Positions 11,566 through 22,662 of a stretch of DNA of 64,000 bases are shown in pieces (position 1 is the first letter of the stretch; every line of letters starts with the position of its first letter). Under the pieces are notes generated by a model that ran no database searches, was not told the DNA's origin, and saw only the letters and a program-made list of their open reading frames with translations. Origin of the DNA: Toxotes chatareus (taxonomy: Eukaryota > Chordata > Actinopteri > Toxotidae); assembly GCA_016801885.1 (NCBI GenBank), contig CM028895.1, positions 6,906,001 to 6,970,000 of the forward strand, read 5' to 3'. The translations under genes and the position numbers were made by a program.

Positions 11566-14500
11566 ACAGAAATGATGGTAAACCATATGTGTGATCATTT
11601 CAAATCAAAGTGGGGGATTCATCAGTTTCTACTGTGTGTGTAAATTAATGCATGCCTCTGACCATGTGCACACACAGCACTTTGTGATAGAGAAGTTTAA
11701 CTTTGAACTTTTTTGTCTTGATGCTGATCATTTATTTGTTAAAAACTCAACAGAAAGAAACAGAAAAACCTGCAAACACGGAGAAACAAAAACCGTTTCC
11801 GCCTGTTCAACGTCAGCATCTGTGTTTTGAGCACGGCTTATCATATGACTGTTTCTCTGTTAACTTCAGTGTGGAGTGCACAAAGCGTCAGGCTTTGTGC
11901 ACATGTGTTCGGTTGGGGGGGTGCTTTTCTTGAACTTGCCTGACAATTAAACAAAGCTCACATTCAGCTCAGTCTGCAGCACACCATCACTACAAGTTTC
12001 TTTGCTGGAGGAGTAAGAGGGCCTGATTGTCTTGTAATGTGCTGTACAAAAAGTTCAGTGTGCACTTTATGACACATGTTGAACTCCCTAACATGTCTGT
12101 CGGATGTTCCTCTGAAGCCCCATCCCCTCTTTTCCTTGTGGTTATAGCAGTCCAGTAAGGAACACTGTTCCTGTATTAATATTTGTTCAGTAGGTGAGGC
12201 ACTGTGTTGTTTATTTGATCAAACTTTTCAGGCTTTTCATCTCAAGAATGTGAAGTATGAGCTCTCAAAACAAAAACATTTGTTCCCTCTGTACACCCAG
12301 GATCCCCTTGTTCTCCACCCAAAACCTGTACAACTCAACTGACACCACCTGTGAAGATTATGATCCCAACACACTGAGATGCTACAGCACAAATAAAAAC
12401 ATAAAAGAGACTAAGAGCTTCTGTGCGGAGCCTCTTAGCCGCTGAAGTGGAGAAAATCTACCCTCTAGTGGTGCGTTTAAGTGCTGACGAAATCCTGGAG
12501 CAACATTGGTTGGTTTCAATTTCAGCATAAAATGTCACATGGTTTACAATAAAGAAAAATAAATGAAAATAGGGAATCAACCAATAAGGCCAGGAAATAG
12601 GTTATTGAATTTAGATTCAAAAGTGGCTAAAGTTGATCAATTGTTTTATTTTCAAACATTAACTGATCCCAATCTGATCCAGAATGAAAATATACAAACA
12701 CCAGGACCCTTACTGAGACATGATGTAGATTCACAGCAGTGTTAGAGGGAGTGTTCAGGCTCTTATGACCAATCCGTGCTTCCCCTCGAGTAATGCTGAC
12801 TCACTGTCTATATATTACATGTTCTGATCGCCTCTTAGAGATAACGAGGTTTACATGATCAGGGTCAGCTTGTGTGCATGACACAAATCTTTTCACTGTT
12901 TTAAACAAATCCATTAACAAAGAAGATAACTTTGAACAGAGTCTCGTTGTTGAGCTGTTTGTACTGGTTTTCTGAATAGAATACGTGTTGAACTTAACAG
13001 AGCTGAAGCCTCAGGCTGCGTGGTGATGTGACGCCCCCTGCTGAGACTGATAAATACCTGCATCACAGAGAACATTACTGAATTCAATTATTTAAACAAC
13101 CTTTTTGAACACTTTTTGTTGTATTTTACCAATAGTGACTGGTTGTATGCACAGTAGGAAGGTTTATTTGGCTGCAGCGACCCATGCTGGCAGTTCATAG
13201 TGGAGACAACAGTTATGAAAAGGTCAATTTAGGTCTAAAAAATTATCACAGTCCCAATAAGATGGGCAGAATATACCAGAAGAGAGCTTTCAGTTGAAGC
13301 TGATTCTGCTTCTTTGCTTGGACTGAAATGCCTCTAAGAGGTGTAGTTAGAAAAAGAAAAAGAAAGAAGAATGGTGGTTTTGAAATTATGTAATTTTGTT
13401 TCCCCCAGATTCTCCAGGCATAATAAACAGCAACAGGATAAAAGAGTTACATGCTCAGATGCCCATATGATCAAAAGCCAGTTTTATCAGCTTTTTCTGT
13501 TCCTTAAAACCACTGAACAACCTCTGAATGACCCTGATCCGCCTGTCTGTTAATGACACTGTGGGTCAGTATAAAACACAAACACCCAGTGTGACTCCAC
13601 CGTGTTACCGCCATGTGCACAGGATTCTAGATGTGGCTGACAAACACATTAGATGATATGAGGTGGGGGTCTAAAAGCTGTTGTCGTACGTCAGAGCGTA
13701 CAGGTGCCTCAACACCATTCACAGCAGACCTGCCAAACCTTCACCAAACAACATCAGCGCTCGGTGACGCACCGTCAGAGCCCCGTGGCTACTCACCGAG
13801 TGAGGTTAACATGGGATTGATGGAGGGAATCACTTTAGAGGATTAGCACTGTCATCTGTTTGGATTACAGGGAGAGCTTACCTGCCCATCTGTCACCTTG
13901 GAGCTGAGGTAGACACACCGCTTTTATGTGGAGGAGGCCTCGCTCTTGCTCACACTGACTGGATATTTATTCAGGCAGATTAAAAACATGACACTATGGC
14001 TGCAAACAGGAGTGTTGTCCTCTGTCTGGGTGGTGCTGCTGTTCAGTTTGAGTGCAGTTTGACACCCTGCCAAGTGCCTTCATGTACATCATGTACTGTA
14101 TGTAAACACTGCTTGTACTACAGAGCGGGCCTCTGGCTTTTACAGGAGGAAGATCAGGGACATGATAAAGGGCTAACCCACCAAAACCCACCTTAGATTC
14201 CTTTTTAATGTGAGCTATGAGGCAATAAAATTACAATTACTATGCGGTGAAAATTGCTTAAGTTGAAATTGCTTTCAGATTAACAGGAGGAACAACCGCA
14301 CAAACCAAAAACTCTTTCAATGTACATATTTACATGTAGTCTTCCATGTAGCCCACCACTGTATATTTATTTTTCTCTTGCTGTTTCCATTGCGTAACTA
14401 CAGATTTTTGAGTTTTCGTAGGCCCTTTTTCACAGACGATATTCAGACACGTGTCAGTAGAAAAATCACAGGTGTAAGAAATAAAGTGAATGATGGCTGA

Positions 14501-15157
14501 ACTCCATTCAGCTGCATCACTTTCATGGTCCCTGCATTCTTCATGCTGACTGGCTGTCTCACTGCTTCGCCATTGTTACTGTTATTATAACACCTGCACT
14601 ATTCCTACTCTGACAAGCTAAAACGTCTGCTGTCAAACAGGCCTATTGTGCACCATTTGAATTATTTGTTATCAAGCACAAACAGCATATTGGAAAATAT
14701 AACAGGATGGTAAACATTTCTAAATTTTGATCTGAAGAAAGTTTGTGATGTGGAGTCAGTGTGCAGTTTTCTTTTTATGATCAGAAGCAATGAATTTAAA
14801 TTTGTATTTTTTTTATTTATTTAAAAACACACTTGTTTTCTGTTTACACTGGTGTATGCTGATGTTTCTGCTGTAACTAAACTGAGTTCATAGTTCACCC
14901 AGCTTTTTATTTAGCAGTGTAACACTGAGGCGGAAAAGAAAAAGGAGGAGGAGGAGAGAGAGGTGGAGGAGGATGGTGCTGTGGTGGAGGTGCAGCGAGG
15001 TTTTTAATGTTACTGTGAATGTGTGCAGAAGGAAACCGTCTGAGGTTAGCTGCTTACACCTACACACAGCATAAACCAACAAACCTTGATATCCACCTAC
15101 ACAACGACTGCACATTTAATCTGGACTCCTTTTCTCTCTGCTTCTCTATCATTTGCA

Positions 15158-15158
<1 letters not shown>

Positions 15159-15188
<30 letters not shown>
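15159..15188. repeat. (CA)15 microsatellite
   Basis: Uninterrupted CA dinucleotides. Confidence 0.95.
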
Positions 15189-15196
<8 letters not shown>

Positions 15197-15671
15197 CTTC
15201 CTTCTGCAATTAGCACTTTTCCAAGCCTCCTATAATTCATGCACGACTGTTCCGGGCCAGTGAGACTCATTATCTGTGGGAAGTTAATTTACACAGGTTG
15301 AGCGACCTCTTGCAGATGTTGCACCACTTAACTAAGCAGTCGTCAAAGCCCGGTGAGCCCACACAACACTAACCGTGTCCTCGAAACAACGTCCTTTGAT
15401 TTATCTCCCTCTTTCCATCTCGCTGCTCTACCCACTCTGTCCTCTTTATCTGCCTCTTCATCGCTCTCTAGCTCCCTTTCAGCTGATGGAGCTTATTGTG
15501 GACAACAAGCCTCGGGAGCATCACTATGGCAACGGCGAATCGTAAAACGCTGCACAGGCGCTTCATCGGGGGCCGTGATCCAATGGCTCCCGTTGGAGAT
15601 GGTGCCCCCAACCCCCTGCAACAAGTAAAGGCAGGCCAGAGATGCTCTTGGGGAGGAGGAGGGGGGAAGAT

Positions 15672-15721
15672 GGAGAGAGAGAGAGAGAGGGAGAGGGAGA
15701 GAGAGAGAGAGAGAGAGAGAG
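15672..15721. repeat. (GA)n purine tract
   Basis: GA dinucleotides with a few GGGA interruptions, making a 50-bp homopurine tract. It lies just upstream of the possible rd3 leader exon. Confidence 0.9.
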
Positions 15722-15759
15722 GTGGAGATAATACTGTGGGACTGTGAGAGGACGAGAGA

Positions 15760-15892
15760 GCAGAGAGAATCCAGTTCTCTATTTCCTTGTCTCTTCAGGA
15801 TCAATCTGTCTGCTCTCTGCTGTAATTCTGCTTTACAGTACTTCTGTTTTCTCTTGAACCCAAGACAAACTTAAGAAAAAGAAATAGAAGAG
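15760..15892 (+). other. Possible 5' non-coding exon of rd3
   Basis: A good donor (AGAG|GTAAGA) at 15893 ends a short non-coding stretch about 2.9 kb before the first coding exon of rd3, whose acceptor at 18795 leaves only 23 bases of leader before the ATG. An upstream leader exon is therefore required somewhere. This is the best-looking donor I noticed, but the start is not visible and transcription is unproven. Confidence 0.25.
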
Positions 15893-18795
15893 GTAAGAAT
15901 TTGTTTCTTTTCTTTTCTCCCCCCCCCATTCATTCTCAGCTCTGCTTTACAGTAAACAGCAACAGATGGACTCAATGGACGTGAGCACTTGAGGGTTGAG
16001 CATATTCAGAGGGAGACCAAGACTGAAACGCGTTGGATGGGAATTTTAAATACAGGGATATTACTGAAAAAATAAATAAAGAACAACCAATATTCTGATG
16101 TCCATTAGAAATTATATAATTGTTTTCTCCCATTAACTGGTTGACATGAGAAAGAAAAGCAGATGACCTGTCTCCAGATGACAAAACAAGACAAATAATC
16201 GACAGATTAAAGTAATTAAACTAACTGTAATTGTAAAAGAATCATTATATATGATGCCAAAGCATAAATCATTTTTAAATTCTTGGAATAACAAGTTACA
16301 GGAGACTCATTTGTGTAACAGGCACTGTTAGTATTTGAATCACAGTACTAAAGCGCACTGCGTTCACAAAGGAAAATTATGACTGTCTTCCATAATTACG
16401 AGATGCGGAGCTTGTGAAAAAGGTTTAGATGTGAATCATCGCTTTCTGAGAAGGCAGAGGCATTGTGCTCTACCTGATTTAAATGTCTATCCTATAAATC
16501 TATGCAACGAGTATGAGTTTGAACATTAATATAATTAACAATAATTTTAATTATGTTTTTTTTTAGTAGAATACTTTGGAAAATGTTACATTAATCGTTA
16601 AAAGTCTTCACTTGTTTGAACAGATTTAAACTTTTCCGATGAACAGGAAGTAGCCTAAAAGGTTCCCTGGATCTAGATTAACCCACAGTAATACTGTGGG
16701 CTACAACTTGAGCCCTATTTTTTTTTAGCCTATATGTGTTTACTTTGGAAAATCAAATAAGCCGAATTAGCTATTAACAGTTCCTCTTTGGTATATACCA
16801 CTGGATATCCTGATAAGTACCAATGAATCACTTTGATACTGAAGAAATCTTAAAAACCCGATTATTCGGGTTTGAGTCTCGGCAAGTTCTGAAGCGTTCT
16901 AATTCCTGTCCCTATAGTCTGTATTATCTGGCATATTATGAACATGAAACCTCCGGATTATGAGAAAGTAAGTCATAATTCTAAGTTAATTTCGAGTTAA
17001 AGTCTCTAAATTCTTTGTTATTTTTCTTTTGTGAATGCAATGCGCTTCCGTAGCTACTTTGTGTTTGACTCCATTTTGAAGGGTTAATCAGCTCATAGTT
17101 AAATAGTCGGGTGCAGAGGTAAGAGCAGGGTTGTGCACTGTGTCGCACTGTTATGAAAGCTTTTCTTTGCTTGTGATCATATTCACTAACCACTGCAGCA
17201 CAGGAGAGTGTGGTGTAAAACATGTACAGCAGCTGTGGTTTGGAGGACAACCTCAACATGCCAACAGCTTAACCCAAGATTAAAAGAGGACGGTTACAAA
17301 ACTAAGTAGACACCTGATAAAAGAAGCCAATTTACAGAATGAGAGATTACCCACAAGGATGTTTACCGCTGCTAAGAAATTTACTGTGTCTGCTGAAGCA
17401 CTTTTGGCTGAGGTTCCATCTAATGCTAACTTTCCTATTATATTCTTGGATAATCAGTTAGTTGTTTGAGCCACAAAATAGTAGAAAAGTGAAAAATGCC
17501 CAAAGCTCAAGGTGTTCAGTTCCTCAAATTGCTTGTCTTTTTGTTTTCCCAAGACCCAAAGATACTCTGTTAGTTTCAGGGCTGCAGCTCATGATAATTT
17601 CATTACTGATTAATCTGGCAGTTATTTTTTTCGATTAATCCTTAGTGAAAAAATAACCAGTAACCCATGGTGACATCTTAAAATGTATTGTTTTGTTTGA
17701 CAGTTTACACTGATTGATGACAGAAAGGAAAGCAGTCAATCCTGACATTTCAGAGGCTGCAGCTAGACAGCGTTTAGCATTTTTCACAGCTTTTTTGCTT
17801 GAAAACAATTGATTATGAAAATAGTTGTCGATCGACTAATCCAATAGTTGGCAAATAGTTTCAGCTCTAAATTATTTTACTATCACAAAAGAAAAAGAGG
17901 TTAGAACCAGCTTTAGCAGTTATGACAACTTAAACAATTAATCAAGCGTCAGAGCCGGTGCTGTTAAATTTTCTGTCGATCGACTAATCGATTCACTAAC
18001 TAATCCTTTCCGTTCTAATCACAGCATTCGTAGTCTTTCCAGAGTATAAGCAGTGGATGTGGATCTTTTGAATTAATAACTCATGATACCTTCATCAGTG
18101 GCTTCCATTGTTACACTTTGTTGTGCTTTCATCTCAAAAAGCAATGAAGACAAAAGACTCGCTCTCGATGGAATTGAATACAGCATCTGTGGGAGCGAAC
18201 ACGACGCCTGTAGAACAAAGAGCCGATGGAGGCAGAGATGGGAGACGCTCTCTATTGGAAATATGTCCAGATGTAGAAACAGACCGAGGATGTGGTGTAA
18301 TAAATTATGCAAAATTATGCAAACATGTACATGTTTTCTTTTATAAATAGGAAAAAGGTGTCAAAACTAACAAGAACAGTGTCTTCTCCACAGCTGCTGC
18401 TTTTCCAGACAGTGTTGAAAAGCTAAAAAACATTTAATCAACTGAGCTAGACAGTTACATGTTCTACAGTGCAGCTTGGTGCAGGTGAACTGTTGTTTGT
18501 TTTGTTTTATTGGTCTCACATTTAAAGCTCTGCAAAGTACAGAGACACCTGACTTCAATTACTGTCTAACATTTCCAAAATGTCTCATTCTCAGGTCATT
18601 GCTTTTAATAAAAGCAGCAAATCTAATCAGTGAGCTTACTGGGAAAAAAAAGAAAAAGCACTTTGCACCCTGAAATCAGTTAATCTGAGCAAACATTTTA
18701 ACAGCTTGGTGGTAATATTCTACAATCTTGTTTAATTTCAGGTCACATCGAATGATTTCAGTGTGATGACTCTCTGATTGTCTCTCCCTCGTCAG
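15893..18795. other. Region upstream of rd3 coding exons, no gene seen
   Basis: AT-rich sequence with hAT-like MITE remnants (17450-18025). If the leader exon at 15760-15892 is real, this is rd3 intron 1. Confidence 0.5.
17450..18025. mobile_element. Composite of hAT-like MITE copies; best copy 17578-17870
   Basis: The central copy runs from 'agggctgcagctcatgataa' to 'atagtttcagctctaa', with the GATTAATC/CGACTAATC motifs of a very common teleost non-autonomous element. Partial copies lie directly before (17450-17577) and after (17930-18025). No coding capacity. Confidence 0.6.
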
Positions 18796-18818
18796 GGCCT
18801 GTGAAGGAGGACAAGGCC

Positions 18819-21312
18819 ATGGCCTCCTGGTTCAGCTGGAATGAGCCTTATCACCGGAGCCCCCGGCGGGACCCGGCTGACGTGGTCACCGACACCTTGA
18901 TGCTCGAGTTCCAGTGGCAGCTGAAGGAGGCGGAGAGGCAGCAGAGGGAGAGGGAGAACGAGTACCGGCGCCTCAAGACTGGAGTGGACTACAGCTGGCT
19001 GGCCAGCACGCCTCGCTCCACCTACAGCATCAGCACCGGGGAGAGGCTCGGCCTGGAGGACCTCTGCTCCAAGGTGCCGCCGTCCTGCTGTGGGCTGGTC
19101 ATACTCAAGTAAGGAGACACTGAGCTGACAAAAACACAGACAAATGTTTGAAGAACTGGAGCACCTTTTACTTGTAACAGAGTATTTTTGTTGTTTTGGT
19201 GCCTTTTACTTAAGGAAAGGATCAGAGTACTTCCTCCACCTCCCATAAATATGCTAATTTTTCAATATCACACAGATCAGTGTTAATATGACATTTTTCA
19301 AAAAGTCTCCCCTGAAGCCTGAACAGCAGAGAGACAGACTGTGGTGATGGTGTAATTCAGAGTCAAAATCTGGATCTGACTGACAATGAGTCATGAAATA
19401 ACTCAGAGGACACTGTGGCAGCAGCCATGGATATTTCACTTTGGTCCCGTTTCTGACTAAGAGCTGGAAAACTCATTTGGATGTATCTCAACTCCAAGAA
19501 GTTAAGAAATCTAATTTTTCAAAGCAGGTTGTAATGAAATGTCCATGAAGTGTGATTCCATTGTTTTTTTTCCCCCGATCCAGGTCACATCAGACCAGAT
19601 CTAGATCAAAAACCACTACACTTAGTCTTGGCAAATCTTGACTAGATTACCAAGTGGACATAAAAGTCTGTTTAAAACACAGCTTTAGATTTGTGAAAGC
19701 TTCAGTCAGATTGTGAAGGAGGAAAAAAACAGCAGACCATTTTAGTAAATTTTGCTGACAGACAAACACACTTCAGCATTGTCGCTGGCAGAGACAGGGA
19801 GATGTTTCGTCACGGAAACCGATCAGTCATCCCCACATCCCCACACATGACTCTGTAATGCTTTGGCGTCTCCGTCTTTTAATCTGCAGCAGAGTTGTCC
19901 TGAGCTCGTCTCAGCATCTGTTCACAGAAAGCTGCTGAGGTCTCAGGTGTCTCGTTAAGAGTTTGACGGTTTTTTGGGAAGCAGTTTGAGAGGTGTTAAT
20001 GTAGGTGAGCGGTGAGGAGCTAAACACTAAGTGGAAGTTACACTCACACAACAGGGACCAAGTGGAGCATGTTTTTGAGATTTTAATTAGCTGCACGAAG
20101 TCCTCAGTTGTCAGATTGCCTGTGAAGAGTAATTAAATGATGCTGCCTCTAAATGGGAGAGATACCTCTGGGTTTTCCCAAAAGTCAGCCAGTCCTGTTC
20201 TTTACCCCAAAGAAACTTTACTGCTAGTTTTCCTTACAGAGTAATATCTAATATAAATAAATAAAATAAAATGTTAAAAAGAAAAAAGAAAATTGGCTTT
20301 GTTATAGTTTTTTCTGGCCCTGAACATGATCCAAACATCATTATTTCTCTTCAGCGCTAACAGGAGTTTGTGGCTCTGGTCTAAGTAGAAGAAAAAAGAA
20401 AGAAAGCCAATCATCTGTTAACTGGAAGCTCTTACTGGGAAACAGGTTCCCGAATAGACGTCTATTTAAAGGCTTGTTAAGGCCTCAGCACCTCTTGTTA
20501 TGAGGAGGAGAAGGAGGAGTAATTGGGGGGTTAGCAGGAGTGTGCTGGTCATGCTGGTGGGGTGCTGATGACTCTAATCTGGGCTGCCTTTTATAACATT
20601 TGCCATCATGCGCATGTTCTCTTGTGCAAAGGCCTAGGTTCTTTCTTCAGTTCACCTGCATTGGTGCTTACTCTGATAGAAATTCAAGGTCAAGGTCAAG
20701 GTTTAAATTAAATTAATGTAATTTCATGACTTTTACTGAATTTTATTTATTTCAATTAATTTAACTCAATGTAATTTATTAAAAGTAATTTTATGTATGT
20801 TTGATAGGGACAGTGAAAACAGGAAATGTATGGAAGAGAGTAGGAGAATGACAAAGAAAATAGTCTTGTGACCATATTTCCTGCAACTTGACTGCATACA
20901 CAAATGTCCTTTTCAAAGGGGTCTAATGGGGTCTGTGTTTTTTGCTTTGGACAGGTTCAGGGAGGTCATGCAGGCCAATGATCCTGATGTGCAGGAGGTG
21001 TCCAGCCTGTTCCGCTCCGTCCTCTTGGAGGCTCTGGACCACCTGAAGGAAGAGCAGGAGGCGCAGCGGCTGTCCCGCCAGTGGAACAACAAACGTGCCA
21101 TGAGCATGTCCCTCGTGAACTTCAGGTCCCGGATCAAGATCAACCCCTTCGGGAGCACAGTTGGTCTGACCTCCGCTGTGGCTGACGGAGCGGGGCTGAG
21201 CGACCTCAAAACGGTATCAGAGGATGTGGAGAGAGGGATGGAGAGATCGCAGAGGGTATGGAGCATGCCTGATTTCAGATACAAAGGAGCCAGCAGCAGT
21301 AAAGTCGTTTGA
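18819..21312 (+). CDS. rd3: Retinal degeneration 3 protein (RD3), join(18819..19108,20955..21312)
   Basis: Photoreceptor protein that binds and inhibits retinal membrane guanylate cyclases and escorts them from the ER to the outer segment. The acceptor at 18795 is followed by ATG at 18819. Exon A (290 nt) ends CTCAA|GTAAGG and joins in phase 2 to exon B after GGACAG at 20954, with TGA at 21310-21312, giving 215 residues against 195 in human. The signature VDYSWLASTPRSTY is at residues 56-69, after a charged helix (EAERQQRERENEYRR). LFRSVL, SEDVER and WSMPDFR in the second half match RD3. The N-terminal MASWFSWNEP corresponds to MSLISWLRWNE in human. SLC30A1 and RD3 are also neighbours in human. 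The extra residues fall mainly between the RSRIKINPFG and TVSEDVER blocks. Confidence 0.95.
19109..20954 (+). other. rd3: rd3 intron between the two coding exons
   Basis: GT-AG intron of 1846 bp. It holds a dispersed-repeat fragment at 19158-19247 and AT-rich filler with 'caaggt' triplicated near 20688. Nothing else is readable. Confidence 0.8.
19158..19247 (-). repeat. Dispersed teleost repeat fragment in rd3 intron
   Basis: 'ccttttacttgtaacagagtat' style text ending 'gatcagagtacttcctccacc' is the reverse-oriented edge of the 'aagtacttagttactttccacc' family seen again at 34965-35710. Confidence 0.5.
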
Positions 21313-22131
21313 TGTGGAGCGTTCACGAGACAGTGGTGGTGGGACATTTGTGGTGGGACTGAGCTGCAGTACATCCACTTTGCACCAGGCGAGGGAGGAG
21401 GAATCCCATCATCCTCCTTCCTCTTACAGTATGAGACCACTCAGCATTTGATCTGTTTACTTACCTTTTACTTGTACATCTGAAAGGGCAATGTCAGGGA
21501 TTTTTCTTAGATCTTCAATACCTTGACAACACTGATTTTCAGCACCTGAAAGTTTAAACTTTGCCTGAGATTATCACCTCTTGCAGTGATGCCTTTTATA
21601 TTTTATAGAGATTTGGCATCTAAGCACTGAGAGATATTTACTGTAGCCTGGTAGGGATATTTATGTACTTTGAAGGCTGTCTTGATGCAGGAGAAAACGT
21701 ACACAAATGGCCTGAGAGGTTTTCCATGAGATTTCTGAATAGATGTTACTCATACAGACAAAATATAGGTAATAATCAATGTTCACATTAACGTCATTCT
21801 GAGTGAGGCATGCTGTCGCCACAGACTGCGCTTTGTTTTCTTGCAACAGCACGAAGACTCAGCACAATAATTCATGATTCAAGGTCAGCAGGCTGAAAGC
21901 TTTCCAACTATGAAAAGATGCAAAGAAATGATCATTAAATGTCACCAGATCTTTTTGAGTGAAACATTCCAAATCAGCATCTCCCCAGGAGTTTATTGCT
22001 GTTTCTTTCCTGTTTGTCACACAGGAAGATTCAGCAGTACACAACAGGTTTACTCCATCGTCCATGTAGAGTTTTCAAATGGTGTGATACAGGGGACCAA
22101 CAGTGATTGTTTTGTTTTTCAGTTTAATAAA
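21313..22131 (+). other. rd3: rd3 3' UTR with poly(A) signal
   Basis: No ORF of note after the RD3 stop. AATAAA at 22126-22131 is a plausible polyadenylation signal. On the other strand TTTATT at 21992-21997 would supply AATAAA for the convergent gene at 22663-24901, so the two 3' ends may overlap. Confidence 0.5.
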
Positions 22132-22662
22132 ATAATGGATATTGAAACAAAATTCACAACAGAAGTGACAGAATTTGGGGAATGAATGTTATGAGTAAGT
22201 TGTACAGTAATCATCAAACACAATGCAGAGTCGATTATCATCATTCTAAACATCATTCCCATCCTTTTTTTAAAAAAAAACAAATGTACACATTAAAAAC
22301 TAGGATATCAGTACACACTGATAACACTGTGGTTCCCACAGCCAAGTTTTACTGTGGAAACATCATGGGTACAGATAAAATTTCAGGCGACACAGTTCAA
22401 CATAAACTCTTCTCATATCGCAAAAGCTATCAGAGTAAAAGCTGAAGAATTGGGAAACTGGATAGCGCCATCTCACTTTGCTGCAAGAGACAGGGCTCTT
22501 TCCCTCCATCCGGCTCAGTTCTGCCCCCTGTGTCAGTTCAGGTCGTGTTCATCATCTCTTCCTCAGAAAAATCTTTTGTTCTTCTGCAAAGCTGAGTTGT
22601 TGTTTCCTGAGTTCTGCTGACATGTCTGAGCCTAACCACCGCTACTGGTGTCCACAGTGGCA

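Larger units (their letters stand above)
2541..15755. other. Intergenic region without a supportable gene
   Basis: All ORFs here are short and none shows a recognisable domain or a consistent exon series. The content is AT-rich spacer, the repeats listed separately, and a small CpG-bearing patch at about 4725-4810 that could be regulatory. GC-richer islands at 4030-4260 and 13630-13900 have no readable function. Confidence 0.6.

Noticed and set aside
15353..15628. GC-rich ORFs near 15500 as an exon
   Set aside because: Frames on both strands are open but there are no matching splice sites or recognisable protein; more likely regulatory or leader sequence.
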